Assembly (NCBI GenBank): GCA_905250025.1
Contig: CAJNOJ010000071.1
Location: 248,001 to 312,000, forward strand
Length of the DNA: 64,000 bases
Direction of reading: 5' to 3'
Source: Adineta ricciae
Taxonomy: Eukaryota; Rotifera; Eurotatoria; Adinetida; Adinetidae
The first letter of the stretch is position 1, and the number at the start of each line of letters is the position of its first letter. Shown in pieces: positions 26,101-37,152 of the stretch. The position numbers and the translations under genes were made by a program. The notes below the pieces were generated by a model that was given only the letters and a program-made list of their open reading frames with translations, was not told the DNA's origin and searched no databases.

Positions 26101-27251
26101 GTGAGATTAATTCTAGCCATAATAAATTCGTGTACACAGATGTTTTCGTTACTCAGCGCACAGTGACCTATTAGGAGACATTGGTTTGTGTGAGAAATGT
26201 GATTATATAAAAATAAAATGGAGATAAATTCGGTATGTTAATAATAGACAAATGTAGACATGTGTGTGCAATTGTGAGTATATCCGAACGGATTGAATAT
26301 CCTTTAGAACAAAAATCCTCAATCATGCTCGTTCCTCATCAAACAATGCCCTTAATATATGAAAAACAATGAAAGGGAAATTTTAGCTCTACTTATTCTC
26401 CTTCATGTTCTATTCCCTCTTGTCATACAATTCAGTCCTGGATAGAAGCATAGTATACAGCTGATCGAATGCAAATAGTTGAATGTTCTTGGCGATTTCT
26501 TTTTCTTTATTCCTAGCAAATATACGGCTGACGTCAGCTTAGTTTTTTTTTCTGTTTTCTCTTCTTCTCTCCTTCGCCGTCTATTTCTCTGGTTTGTTTA
26601 TCGTCAAGTGCCCCCGAAGTTTTATTCTTTGTCTTCAGCCCGAATCATCCGGGCAAATAAAAGAGACGGATGAGGAGAGAAAGAGAGAAAAAGCGAATGG
26701 GGTAAAAAAACAGCTGAGATCGGAGAGAGAGAAAAGTGAAACACATATGATAGCTCGGGTAAGAAAAAGAGAAAATGAGAGAGCACCATACGGTCCTGTT
26801 TGTCTTCTCGTCGTCAGTGGTAGATGTGGTGTTGGTAGTGGTTGTGCATGCTCGCGATGGGAATAGAAGAAGGGTGACATTGACAGGGATAAAAAAGCTA
26901 AATAGTATAGGCATCAAAACTTGAATCCTATGCTACGAAAAAAGATTAAAGGTAACTCGTCATATAGTCGTTTTGTTTTTTTTTATCTTACTATTTTATG
27001 TAAATGACAATGTCTATCATCAATAAGAAATAATACCTATAATAAGACGGATAGAAAATGAACAAAAGACACGATAGGAATGCGAAACATGCTTCGCATA
27101 CCAAGATAGTCGAACAATTGATCATAATTTTCGGCAAATCTTCGAATATGACTGGTTTACATAAGAACCAATAACAAAAAGTTGAACGCATGTTTATTTT
27201 CGAAAGATTATTTTAGACGTTCTATTGTTTCAATTTGATCTTGTTTCAGAT
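23136..27251. other. Gene-poor 4.1 kb interval
   Basis: No frame here has convincing protein character. The longer open frames are low-complexity and appear on both strands at once. It is AT-rich with a TATATATATA stretch near 25040 and a purine-rich tract (gagaga/aaaga) around 26.66-26.79 kb. It may be long 5' regulatory DNA or 5' UTR introns of the RagC gene, or sites of unrecognised non-coding RNA. An acceptor-like tttcag at 27244-27249 precedes the RagC ATG by two bases. Confidence 0.4.
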
Positions 27252-29051
27252 ATGAGTTACGGGCTAACAGATGCCTGTGAAACTGCTAGTGATAATATTA
27301 CTAGTACAGACGGTGAATATCATCAATATCTTAGTCATTACAATACTCCGGTTCTTCTACACGACATACGCAGTCTACACACACAACGCGAGGGTGGCGG
27401 AGAAAGGGTGCGCACATCATGTAGAACCGTCAATACTGCTAGTCGTTTCCACCCTCAATCAAGTCCATATTCCAATGGTCATCATCCTTCATCAATACTC
27501 AATGGTCATAATAGATTAGATGATACTGAAGAACAATTACAGCTACAACAGCAACAGATAGATAGCGATTATGGAGAATTGGCGCCTGATCGACCTGAAT
27601 TATTGATGTGGGGACTTACAAAGTACTTTTTATATTTATATATTTAATTTTTCTTTTACAAAAATACTTGAAATGTTTATAGAAGTGGTAAAACATCGAT
27701 TATAAAGCTTATTTTTGACAAAATGACAGCCGGTGAAACACTTCAACTTCCAGAAACAAAAATGATTTTACGGCATGGTAAATATACTTTGGACTCTGTT
27801 GAAAAAATTCAAACTCTTTTGTAACCTAGAACTCTCATGTGGAATTCATGTTAAATTCAAAATTTGTGATGTACCCGGTCCGAAAACAGCGTCTCTGCTC
27901 GATTTTGATACGTATTCAGCTGAATGCACTACGATCGTGTTCGTTCTTGATGCAACAGTACGTCGAATTCATTCGCATTCGAACTTGATTTTCAACAAAA
28001 TGATCTTCTTTTTTTCTGTCTTTCTAGGAAGATTGTTCAGATTCGATTAATTTATTGGTTAGTTCTGTGCAACAATTGTACTCACAGGGTCGTAATATTC
28101 GATTCGAAGTACTCATTCACAAAGTAAACACGCATAAGAATACGCGATCTCGACAAAGTAAACAATCGTCTAATTTAAGATCGATGGCGTTCATGAACCC
28201 GACCGTCTCGAACGCTACTCAAGTATTCAACAGAAAGTAACTGTTATGTTACACGAATGTTCGATCGAAGAACCACTTATCAAGTAAATATTTTATTGTA
28301 TATTTTTTTTCGAGTGATTTATATTCTAATTCTATTATTGTTGTTGCTTTTTAGTTTTTATTTGACAAGTATTTATGATCATTCAATTCACGAAGCATTC
28401 AGTAAAATCGTTCAGAATCAAATGCGACAGCTACGTGCGCTTGAAAATATGCTTGATTTGGTTACAGCGGTATGCAAGAAAACATGTCCAATACGCATTA
28501 ATTAGCGCATTGCCTTTTCTTTCTCATGAATTTAGAGTACTCAATTAGATAAGATCTTCGTATGTGATATTTCTAATAAGATATTTCTGGCATCGGATAC
28601 AAAACCAGTTGAAAGTCAAATATCGGAACTGTGTTGCGATGTAGTCGATGTTTACAAAGATATTTCGTCTATTTATGGGTAAGCAGATGACTTTTTACTT
28701 GTGGGCGACCGGTCCATGTACTTGGTCTTGTTTTTTTTCTTAAGGCAAAATAGTAGTTCGGTGCTTGATTCAATGTCAAATTGTACTATTGAACTTTCAA
28801 TAGGACTTGTTCTATATTTGAAAGACATTAATTCGACAACTGCACTGATATGTATTTTAAAGAGAGAATCGAGAATAAACGAAGGTAACGACATTGACCG
28901 AGCGCGTGAAAACGTCCATCGATGTTTGTCGTTCTTTGTTTTAGCTTTGATGGAAGTAAATTTAAATGTTCTTAAACAAAATATTCAAGAATTGTTCCTT
29001 GCTAATTCAAATTATTCACCACGACAACAAATATATCGATCTATGGAATGA
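27252..29051 (+). CDS. RagC/D-type small GTPase
   Basis: Nine exons (27252-27622, 27683-27777, 27830-27957, 28028-28123, 28180-28283, 28355-28469, 28536-28678, 28745-28884, 28945-29051) give 432 residues. After a ~110-residue Gln/Ser/His-rich disordered N-terminus comes the GTPase domain: P-loop GLTKSGKT, G3 DVPG, and G4 HKID, which forms only after splicing the exon ending at 28123 to the one starting at 28180. The roadblock-like C-terminal domain follows, with [25 protein letters not shown] and [11 protein letters not shown], all matching RagC/D. RagC/D pairs with RagA/B on lysosomes, scaffolded by Ragulator, to recruit TORC1 when amino acids are present. The N-terminal extension is longer than in human RagC. 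RagC and RagD cannot be separated here. Confidence 0.92.
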
Positions 29052-30635
29052 TTTGATAGGTGTTTCTTTTACGTTTATTTTCTTTGTTTTTTTTTTCTCT
29101 TAATATATGTATTGTGCATTTTGTTGTTGTTGACTCTAAGCGTAGAAGTGAATTTGTTGAAGATCGAAGTCAAATATAGTTTTTAGTCAGTAGATGAACG
29201 CTTTCAACATGCCTTTGTGTATCTCGAGATGTTGATGTCATCTCTATCTTTGAGTTTCATGCCATTTTCAAAGAAACAAATTACGAGACGAATTTTCTTT
29301 CCTGTTAGCCATATTTATCTATCTTATCACAATAATGATAGTTTTATTCGCATAGTTAGCATTATTTTCTTCTTCTTCTTCTTCTTTTGATGGGTATGTG
29401 TGGTCTCTCGTGGAATCTTCTAGTCTACTTCTATTTTGTCTGTAGGTCAATTTTCTTCGACTAATACCTCGTCGATAGGATAACATAGAAAAAAAAAGAT
29501 ATGTTATATTCTTGCGTGATTAGATTAGTTCTTTTGATTAAGTAGTTTCTTGTTTTGTGTTTCCTGCTAAATTTCCGACCTTGTGTTCTTCTTTTCGTTC
29601 CTATCCAGAGAGAAAAAAAAATCTATTGAGTTACACAAAACAGTTGCAGATACTTGATGCGCGCGTTTACATTTGTTCTTCATGGCCATTTCTTTCTCGT
29701 GTTTTTCGTGAGTGTATGTGTATATACGGATTGTTTTGTGTAATGCGCTCGAATATTATTATTATTATTATTATTCCCATTTTCGATACATCTTTTTTTT
29801 TGTTTTCTTTTTCTTCTCAAATGAATGACTTTATTTTTATAATAACTACTACTACTACTACTGCGTTTTGTTTTCTCTTCTTTAATCGATGTTGTTGTTG
29901 TTGTTGTTATTGTTGTGTGTGTATATCTAGGTTCAGAAACGATAGGAAATGTTGAGTGTTAAACGATGCAGCGTGCTTAGAAGAGGGATTCTTTCTTTCT
30001 TTCTTTTTGAAATTAAAAATAAAGAAGAGAAAATTGTGAAAATCTATTGTCCGCCCTTTTCAAGTCCTTCGTTTCCTAGTTACACGTGGAAACATCGAAA
30101 TCTGAAAATAAGCTGTGATGATATTATCAAGCTTGAAAAAGATTCGTCCTACTCGATGAAAGAAACGCTTCGATTAATAAATAATTAAATGAAAGACATT
30201 TTTGGTGACATATGCCATATTGCCTATTAATAATCTTCGTCGGGCCAAGTCGTAAAAATTTCAGGAGCTTTTTCGATATTTATTGATGATAATAAATCAA
30301 AAGTTTTTAATGAAGAGAGGGGGGGGGGCAGACAATCTCTTCACTCTTTTCTCTTTCGCTGTGTGTACATCAAGAGAGAGAGAGAGATAGATGAAAGGAA
30401 ATAAATAATAATTACCTACTGGTCCACGGTCAGAGTGTACTTTAGAATGAATGAATCGTTCAAATCGACAGATAATGAAATATGTGATTGCCAGTACGAG
30501 AGGACATCTATCGACGTGTATTCCATCTTGGTTGCATAACATATTTACATGAATCATTGATCGATGAATGAAGATCGAATCGAAAAAAAACCTTTGCGCA
30601 TTTAGTTTTCATCTTGTATTGATAATGATTATTGC
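29052..30635. other. Intergenic region rich in microsatellites
   Basis: Between the RagC stop and the FAM91 start lie T-rich DNA and at least six short tandem repeats (listed separately). The open frames are low-complexity reflections of those repeats. A minus-strand frame at about 30.41-30.56 kb looks mildly coding but has no partner exon that I could support. Confidence 0.4.
29368..30391. repeat. Cluster of simple sequence repeats
   Basis: In about 1 kb there are (ttc)n near 29368-29388, (att)n near 29754-29775, (act)n near 29845-29862, (gtt)n near 29890-29909 extending into (tg)n, a run of ten G near 30319, and (ga)n near 30374-30390. Such density is typical of slippage-prone intergenic or 3' UTR DNA. 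Confidence 0.85.
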
Positions 30636-33563
30636 ATGTCGTCTCAATTAGACGAGCATTATATTCGAACAAATGTTGAGTGGTCTCAACTGCCAGCTGA
30701 TGTTAAACAAGTATGGTTCGAATTGATCGCACAGTTGTGATTTGATTTGTTTCGTTCGTAGAAATGCGGTTGGAATACGGAGAAGGAATATGATAAGGCA
30801 GTTTTTGCCTTTTCAATCAAACATCAACTTCGATATAAAGGAAATCTCGGTATGTCGATTAGACATTCGAATATTGTCGATTTTAACGGATAATATTTAG
30901 TTCGAAAAGTTCATAAAGATTCTCGAAAGTACTACGATGAACTTTTACGTTACAGTCGCGAGCATTTAATGATATTCGTAAGTAGCACTTACCTATTCTT
31001 GCAGATATCATCTATATATGCTTTAGCCGTATCATCTGTCTGAGATCTATGTCAAAGGTTTACGTATGACATCGTTTTCTTACTATATTGATATTATTAG
31101 TGATTTAATTCTTCAAGAGAAATCTTATGATACATTGCCGAATTTTACAGGTAAAGTTGACGTGTGCACATTTGATCAAATGTAGTTTTGTTTAGCTGCG
31201 GATTGTCTTCGTTTGCTTGGTATCGGTCGAAATCAATACATTGAATTGATCAATCAATCTCGAACGATTCTACAAGCAGCAAAGAAGAAAATGTTCTTAA
31301 ACTTATCTAATTGGAAAACTCCTGCTTCTATCCGTCATCTGTTACCTTCCCAACCTGTCGATTCTGTTCGTATTCAGCCATGGTGGGTGATAAGCTTAGG
31401 TTGCGTAACCGATGACGATGTCAAACAGTGCACTAGCGAAGAGAAACTAATCATTGACTATCTCATCGACGAACGATCATCAAAATTAGCTGGCGAATTA
31501 AACTACGATGCTGTGCATTCCCTCTACCGAAAAGGTTTAATCTATCTGGATGTACCAGTTTCTGAAGATGATTTTATACAAGTTCCACCATTAGGTTCAG
31601 GTTTTGTTATGAATCGAATTGTCGGTGATTATTTTGAGGTATTACTTTACAAATTGTTTGTTTCGACCGATGAACATACGAATGTCGGCGAGTTATCTCG
31701 AATATTAACATTAGATATTGAGTTAGTTAAACAAACGATGTCCATGTTTTTACGCTTGGGATTCGCTCGAAAGAAGAATCTTGATAATGATTATGGCATT
31801 ATTCATACGTCATGGAAGCATTTCTCCACCACATCAGGTTTACAATCGCCACCGCCGCCGAAGGAATTAAAATTGACGTCACCAGTTCTAGATAAAAGAG
31901 TATCTGAATGGAAAAAAGATTTAGAATTAGATACATCATTTATCGAAGATGATACAACTTCAATCAACTTCAATGATGAAGTGGTACGCTTTTCGGATTG
32001 TCTGCATTCTTTGTAAATTGATTTTTCTTATTTAGAAATCTTTATCCTCACCGACAAGTGCTACAACACCTGATCATCTGTCGGCGTCAATGATAAGTTC
32101 AACATTGAAGCAAAAACGTATTGGATTTTTATTTGATTCATCGTTAACTGCATTCTTAATGATGGGAAATCTTTCCCCAAATCTAAAAACTCACGCTGTA
32201 ACCATGTTCGAAGTTGGTAAACTAGCTGATGAAATTCTCGGATCATTTCTCCAAGAATTAGAAAGAATATCTCCCATATCGCAATCGTCAATGAAGTCAC
32301 CCGATGATGAAAATCAGGGTGAGGGTGAAGCCGATCGATATTTTCTCCACGCACGTGTTCTCTATCAAACAATATCTTTTCTACGTTTAAATAACGATCT
32401 CTTCGATGAAGAGAATGGTGGTCTTGGAGTTGATTTACTTCGTTATGAAAGTTTGTCGAGTCTTGATTCCACCACTCGCCAGCGTCTTATCGAACGAAAT
32501 TATCACATTTTGATATCGATGGCACCGGTCAGTGCTGAAACATTCTATTCTCCATTCAATTCCATTGATTTTCTTGGACCATTTTTGCAAGAGATGAACA
32601 GTGTCTGGATGAAACTATTTATTTACAGTGTAACACAATCGGGACCAGCATCATTGTTATTACCTAAAGGTTATCGTTTAAATGTTTTACCTGATTGTTT
32701 GAAAGTTTTTGATAAATTCTTGGTTACAACTTGGAATCACGAGCCCACATACATATCTAATGTGAACATTTTGTTGAGTATCAACGAAGCATTACTTCAT
32801 TCAGCTGTACTTCTACAAGGGTTTTACTATGGCAATAGCAATGATTTTAAAGAAGAATATCAACAGATTCGCCATATACCATTTCCATTTGAACACGCGG
32901 AAAAACATTCCGGATTAGGAAAATTAGCATCATCCGTAGATCTAAAAAACACATGTGGTTACGTATCTATGTTAACATTGTCATCGAATGATTCCGAAGA
33001 AGTTCTATTGGATATTAGGTAAGAATATGACAATATATTCGAATAAATTGCATCTATTGCTTTACCTGTTCAGATTTGGTATACCATTGTTTGATGAGAA
33101 GATCAGCGAGACAATTCGAAGTGGAATTGTGAAGCATAAACTATGTTCGAAAGATAAGTAAGTTAAAGAAGCAGAAAAATTCATGAAAATGTTTGTACTC
33201 GGTTTTAAATAGAGCACAAGAACGATTGAAAAGTATTCGAGCACTTTCAATCAGTTTAGTAGCATTCGTCGAACGCTTTCAGGTAAATAGCTTCTTTCTC
33301 TTTGTTCGTCAAAATTCATTGGTGAACATTTACTCGACAACTTCTGATTTAATTAAATCTTGAAATTTTCATTTAGCTTCTTTTTGAAACACATAAAATT
33401 GATTTTGCTTTTCTTTCGCTCACTCTAGCAATCAGATTCTTCCTCGTGCAATATGCCAATGCGTCATTCATCCAATGGTATACGTTCGACTTGTTTACCT
33501 CAACGACCTATTCTTTTCGATGGTGAAAACCTCACAACGATTAGCACATCGGCGAGTTCATAG
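30636..33563 (+). CDS. FAM91A1: FAM91A1-like protein
   Basis: Nine exons (30636-30710, 30762-30849, 30901-30977, 31027-31150, 31196-31983, 32036-33018, 33074-33157, 33213-33282, 33429-33563) give 807 residues. The N-terminal FAM91 domain is strongly conserved: KHQLRYKGNLVRKVHKD, YY.ELLRYSREHLM, PYHLSEIYVKGLRMTSFSYY, SYDTLPNFTAADCLRLLGIG and GDYFEVLLYKLFVS.DEHTNV. The C-terminal domain includes KRIGFLFDSSLTAFLMMGN and RFGIPLFD. FAM91A1 works with TBC1D23 and the WDR11 complex to tether endosome-derived vesicles at the trans-Golgi golgins. Ser/Thr-rich linkers join the domains. The start ATG is chosen because the conserved reading begins within 15 codons of it. Confidence 0.93.
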
Positions 33564-33805
33564 AAAAACTTTTACTCATCGTTTTTTTCATTTTTAAATA
33601 TATACATACATATATATATATTTCTGTTGTGATATCTTATTTATTTGTTTAAGTAACTACAACATTTCCTGGTTTAGTCGATTTTTCATTTTGTTTGTTA
33701 AGAGTGAATTTGATTATAATTTTAAGAGAGAAAACAAACTTTGCCCGCAAAGAAAACAACTGTAATTTATATCTCAGCCAGCACTCTAGATCTGTTGTTT
33801 TGTTC

Positions 33806-36196
33806 ATGGCTGTAGTCGGTTCGCAAAGAGAATCGATCTTTTTATCTCAGGATGATGTCGTGTATGCAGATCAACAATCTACTTCAGCATTAAAGTGTCC
33901 CATTTGTCAGCGAATATTTTCCGATCCAGTTATCACACAATGCTCTGTGAGTAATTCTCTTGTGAATTTATCGAGATTTTTATTCATATTTTTTAGCATA
34001 CATTCTGTCGAAGGTGTATATCTATGACAGGTAAGTTCATGTTCTGCTTTCGAGCTGATTTGACATGTGAAATGAATTGTAGTACAATGCCCGTTCGATC
34101 AACAAATTGTACAAAGCTTTGTCAGTAATCAGATTATTGCTGAACAAATCGACGCTCTACTCGTCTGGTGTAAATATGCTTTCAAAAAGTTTCCGATGAG
34201 TTCAAATGATACGAAAAATGAACGCGACGAATACGGCTGTCCAGTGAAGATCGCGCTGAAGAGAAAGAAGTTCGTTTTTTTCGTCAATGTTTTGATCCGA
34301 GCGGAATTTTCGTTTTGTTTCAATCTAGAGAACACGAAGATGAATGTCCTTATCGTTTTGTTTCCTGTCCCAATGCTTGCTCGTTGAATAATCTCCGTCA
34401 AAAAGTGAGTCGATGCATTGAATTGCCAATGAAAGCAAAGAGAGTTTCAAAATAAAAGATGTTTAGGATCTGTATAACCATCTTCATACTTGTTCGAACC
34501 GACAAACGACAACAGCCAATGTAAATTCACCTGTCAATCATGAACACTTACAGCTACTCCAACAAGAGTTAATTTCAAAGATGTCACAAATCGATTTTCT
34601 TGTTAACACATGCAAACAACTAACGAGTACAGTTGCACTTATGCGTAATGAGATCGGTAGGTGGAAGCAATTCTTGAGTTCAATTAGGAAATTCTTCTTA
34701 TTTAGATACATTAAAAGTGAATCAAGAAGCTCTCTGTTCCCGGAATGATCTTTTACTAGTAAAATGTTACTCTATGATACACCGAACGTTTTCTTACCGA
34801 TGATTTTTCTAGAGTGAACTAATGAAAACAAAACAAACATCTCCTATACCAACAACCATTGACGAACAAGAATCGATACGAACTGATGGTACTGACGAAT
34901 ATCATCCAAAAGCTCCCTTCGATTTTCCATTGTTTATTAGATAGTGATGACGATCAGGACCTACCCAGTGTTATTCTTCGTTGTAATGGAACATTCACGG
35001 GACATAATGATACTGTCTGGTGTTTATATGCATTACATGACGTACTTCTCAGTGGTTCGTCAGATAAAACAGTCAAAGTAGGATGCGCCTAGTCGATTTT
35101 TCGGCTTGTTTATTCGATAGCGAAAAAATAGGTTTGGAATTTATGTGAAACTCCATATACGAATTTAGCTACGTTGCATGGGCATCATGACGCGGTTTTA
35201 TCGTTGACTGTGAAAGAACGAACTGTGTTTAGCGGTGGCGGGGATAACTCGATATTTGTGAGAATAAACTCATAATGAAAATCTATTTTCAATTGATCGA
35301 TTTTGTTCTTCAGGTTTGGAATTTAGACGATTATAATCAAACGACATCTTTTGTTGCTCACACAGGTAAATTTTAATGGACATGTTCGACTCCTCTATAG
35401 GCAAAGTTTGATGACTTTAGATCCTGTTTGTTCATTAGCACAATACAATAATCATTTGTACAGTTCATCAAATAAATGTTTGAAAATTTGGGATATTGAA
35501 ACATTACAATTGGTCAACGAAATTGCTACAGATACTCGCAATGGTTGGCTAAGAGTTCTCATGCAAAAAGATAAATGTATCTATGCTGGATGTCGACGTG
35601 GAATCAAAGTAAATGACGTTCGTTTTCTGACATCACTCCATCGATTTTGATACTTAGGTTTTTGATGTAACTACGCAACAAATCTCGTTCGAGTTTGAAT
35701 TACCCACCAGTGATTCAATTTATAGTTTGGCACATTCGGATACATTGTTATTTTCTGGTGCTTCTTCGGGGAAAATATATGTAAATATCAGCGAAATCAG
35801 TCGATGATCTACGTTCACTTTCTCCATATACCTACTTATAGGTTTGGGATATTCGAGCAAACCGTTGCTTAGATACAACTTGTCAACATGATGCAACTGT
35901 TCACGGTCTCTGTATACGAAGTGCTGATAAATTTAATCAGACAAATTTAATAAGTGCCTCGAGTGATAAGACTATCCGGGTATGGAATGTGGAGCGATTC
36001 GAACAAGTTCAATATGATGATCGACATGAAGCGGAAGTGACCGCGTTACATGCCAATGCTCGACATATCATGTCTGGTGCTACTGATGCGAAGATAAAAG
36101 TAAAACAACAGTCAACTTCAGAATGTATTTTTCAAATAAAACTCGTTTTTCATTTAGGTTTGGGATTGTATAACTTCGTATGAACATTTTGAATAA
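33806..36196 (+). CDS. TRAF7: TRAF7-like RING/WD40 E3 ubiquitin ligase
   Basis: Fourteen exons (33806-33946, 33997-34030, 34083-34269, 34329-34404, 34467-34656, 34706-34758, 34813-34888, 34941-35077, 35132-35257, 35314-35365, 35421-35608, 35658-35780, 35842-36099, 36158-36196) give 559 residues. The RING finger is [20 protein letters not shown] then CRRC and CPFD; the final Asp also occurs in vertebrate TRAF7. A TRAF-type zinc finger ([14 protein letters not shown]) and a short coiled coil follow, then seven WD40 repeats beginning [17 protein letters not shown] and [12 protein letters not shown], each exon border falling just before a VW(D/N) strand end. TRAF7 lacks the TRAF-C domain, and signals through MEKK3 to JNK/p38 and NF-kB. 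The stop codon overlaps an AATAAA signal (36192-36197), so the 3' UTR may be very short. Confidence 0.93.
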
Positions 36197-36265
36197 ATAA
36201 TGTTTTTGTATTTTCTGCGAAAAGCCAATTTGTATTTTGAATTATAATTTCCACGTTAATTATAG

Positions 36266-36828
36266 ATGCAGCACTTGTCTCTGTCGTTGATTAGATCTCA
36301 TATCTCAAAGCGTTGGGTTAATTTTGTACTCTCTCGTTCAAAAACAACCCCATCAATTATTCCTAAAGCAGCTGAAGATATTAAAGAAGCAGCCAAAGAA
36401 CATGTTCGAGAACTACGTCGAGAATTTGATAAACCAGTAAAATTTTCCACTAGCCGAGCAAAATATTGGGACACAGCGGACTCAATCGTCTTTAATCGTC
36501 ATATCGGAAAATTTACACGACCCGTTTTAATTGTGACTATTTTGATCAATATGGTTTGTTTTCATATGAAAGGAAAAGTTCGAATTCCATCTGTTTATGA
36601 TTTTAGTACTATTGGGGTTATTATCGAGAAGAAAACGATATTGATGATATGTTAAGTATGGAACCATGGCAGATATTTCCTCGGTTAAACTTAGAATATC
36701 TGAAGACAGCTGAAAGACAGTACCGGGAAGCCGGTTTGGACACGAGCCAAATCGAAATCAAGAAGAAAATGATTCAAGACATATTTCAGCCGCAATTAAA
36801 CAATGAAGTCCGTCTAAAATCTAAATAA
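36266..36828 (+). CDS. Unrecognised small protein with one membrane helix, possibly mitochondrial
   Basis: Two exons (36266-36553, 36607-36828) encode 169 residues. The first ~35 residues are basic and Ser/Arg-rich without acidic residues, compatible with a mitochondrial presequence. An amphipathic helix (residues ~35-55, AAEDIKEAAKEHVRELRREF) follows, then FSTSRAKYWDTADSIVF, a single hydrophobic segment (PVLIVTILINMYYWGYY, across the splice) and a charged C-terminal half. The layout resembles small inner-membrane assembly factors, but I do not recognise the family. It starts only 70 bases after the TRAF7 stop; a polyadenylation-like AATAAA overlaps its own stop. Confidence 0.7.
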
Positions 36829-37152
36829 ATGAAATATTTTTCTTTTTTTATACGTGTTCTTCTCCTTTATGGTAAGATTTATATAAAAAAGAAAACAATA
36901 TAGATACTTGTTCTTAATTGGTTCGTTATTCGTCTGTCAGGCATGATTTATTCAAGTGTTAACTCTTCTGAGAAGAAAATTACCGTCCGGGAACTTAGAC
37001 ATTGACGTCAGACATGTGAAAATCAAGAAAGAAATGAGAAATAATGATTTACAAAGAATTCATAGATGTCATATAAAATCATGGCATTCATTCTGCAATA
37101 TTCATCTCCTGCATTGTCTTCAAATGAAATGAGGTAGGAATCCAACCTTTTT
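36829..37152. other. Convergent intergenic interval
   Basis: Short AT-rich spacer between the plus-strand small protein gene and the minus-strand unrecognised gene, presumably their two 3' UTRs. No further feature seen. Confidence 0.4.

Noticed and set aside
26594..26917. Overlapping ORFs on both strands at 26.6-26.9 kb
   Set aside because: Purine/pyrimidine-rich low complexity keeps several frames open at once; no protein character.
28124..28179. RagC G4 motif apparently changed to HKVN
   Set aside because: Reading through gives HKVN, but the bases are an intron with gtaaac donor and tttaag acceptor; splicing gives the normal HKID.
30410..30557. Minus-strand ORF with a good donor (ccag/gtaggt) upstream of FAM91
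   Set aside because: It reads somewhat like protein, but I could find no matching second exon or family; likely chance in a promoter region.
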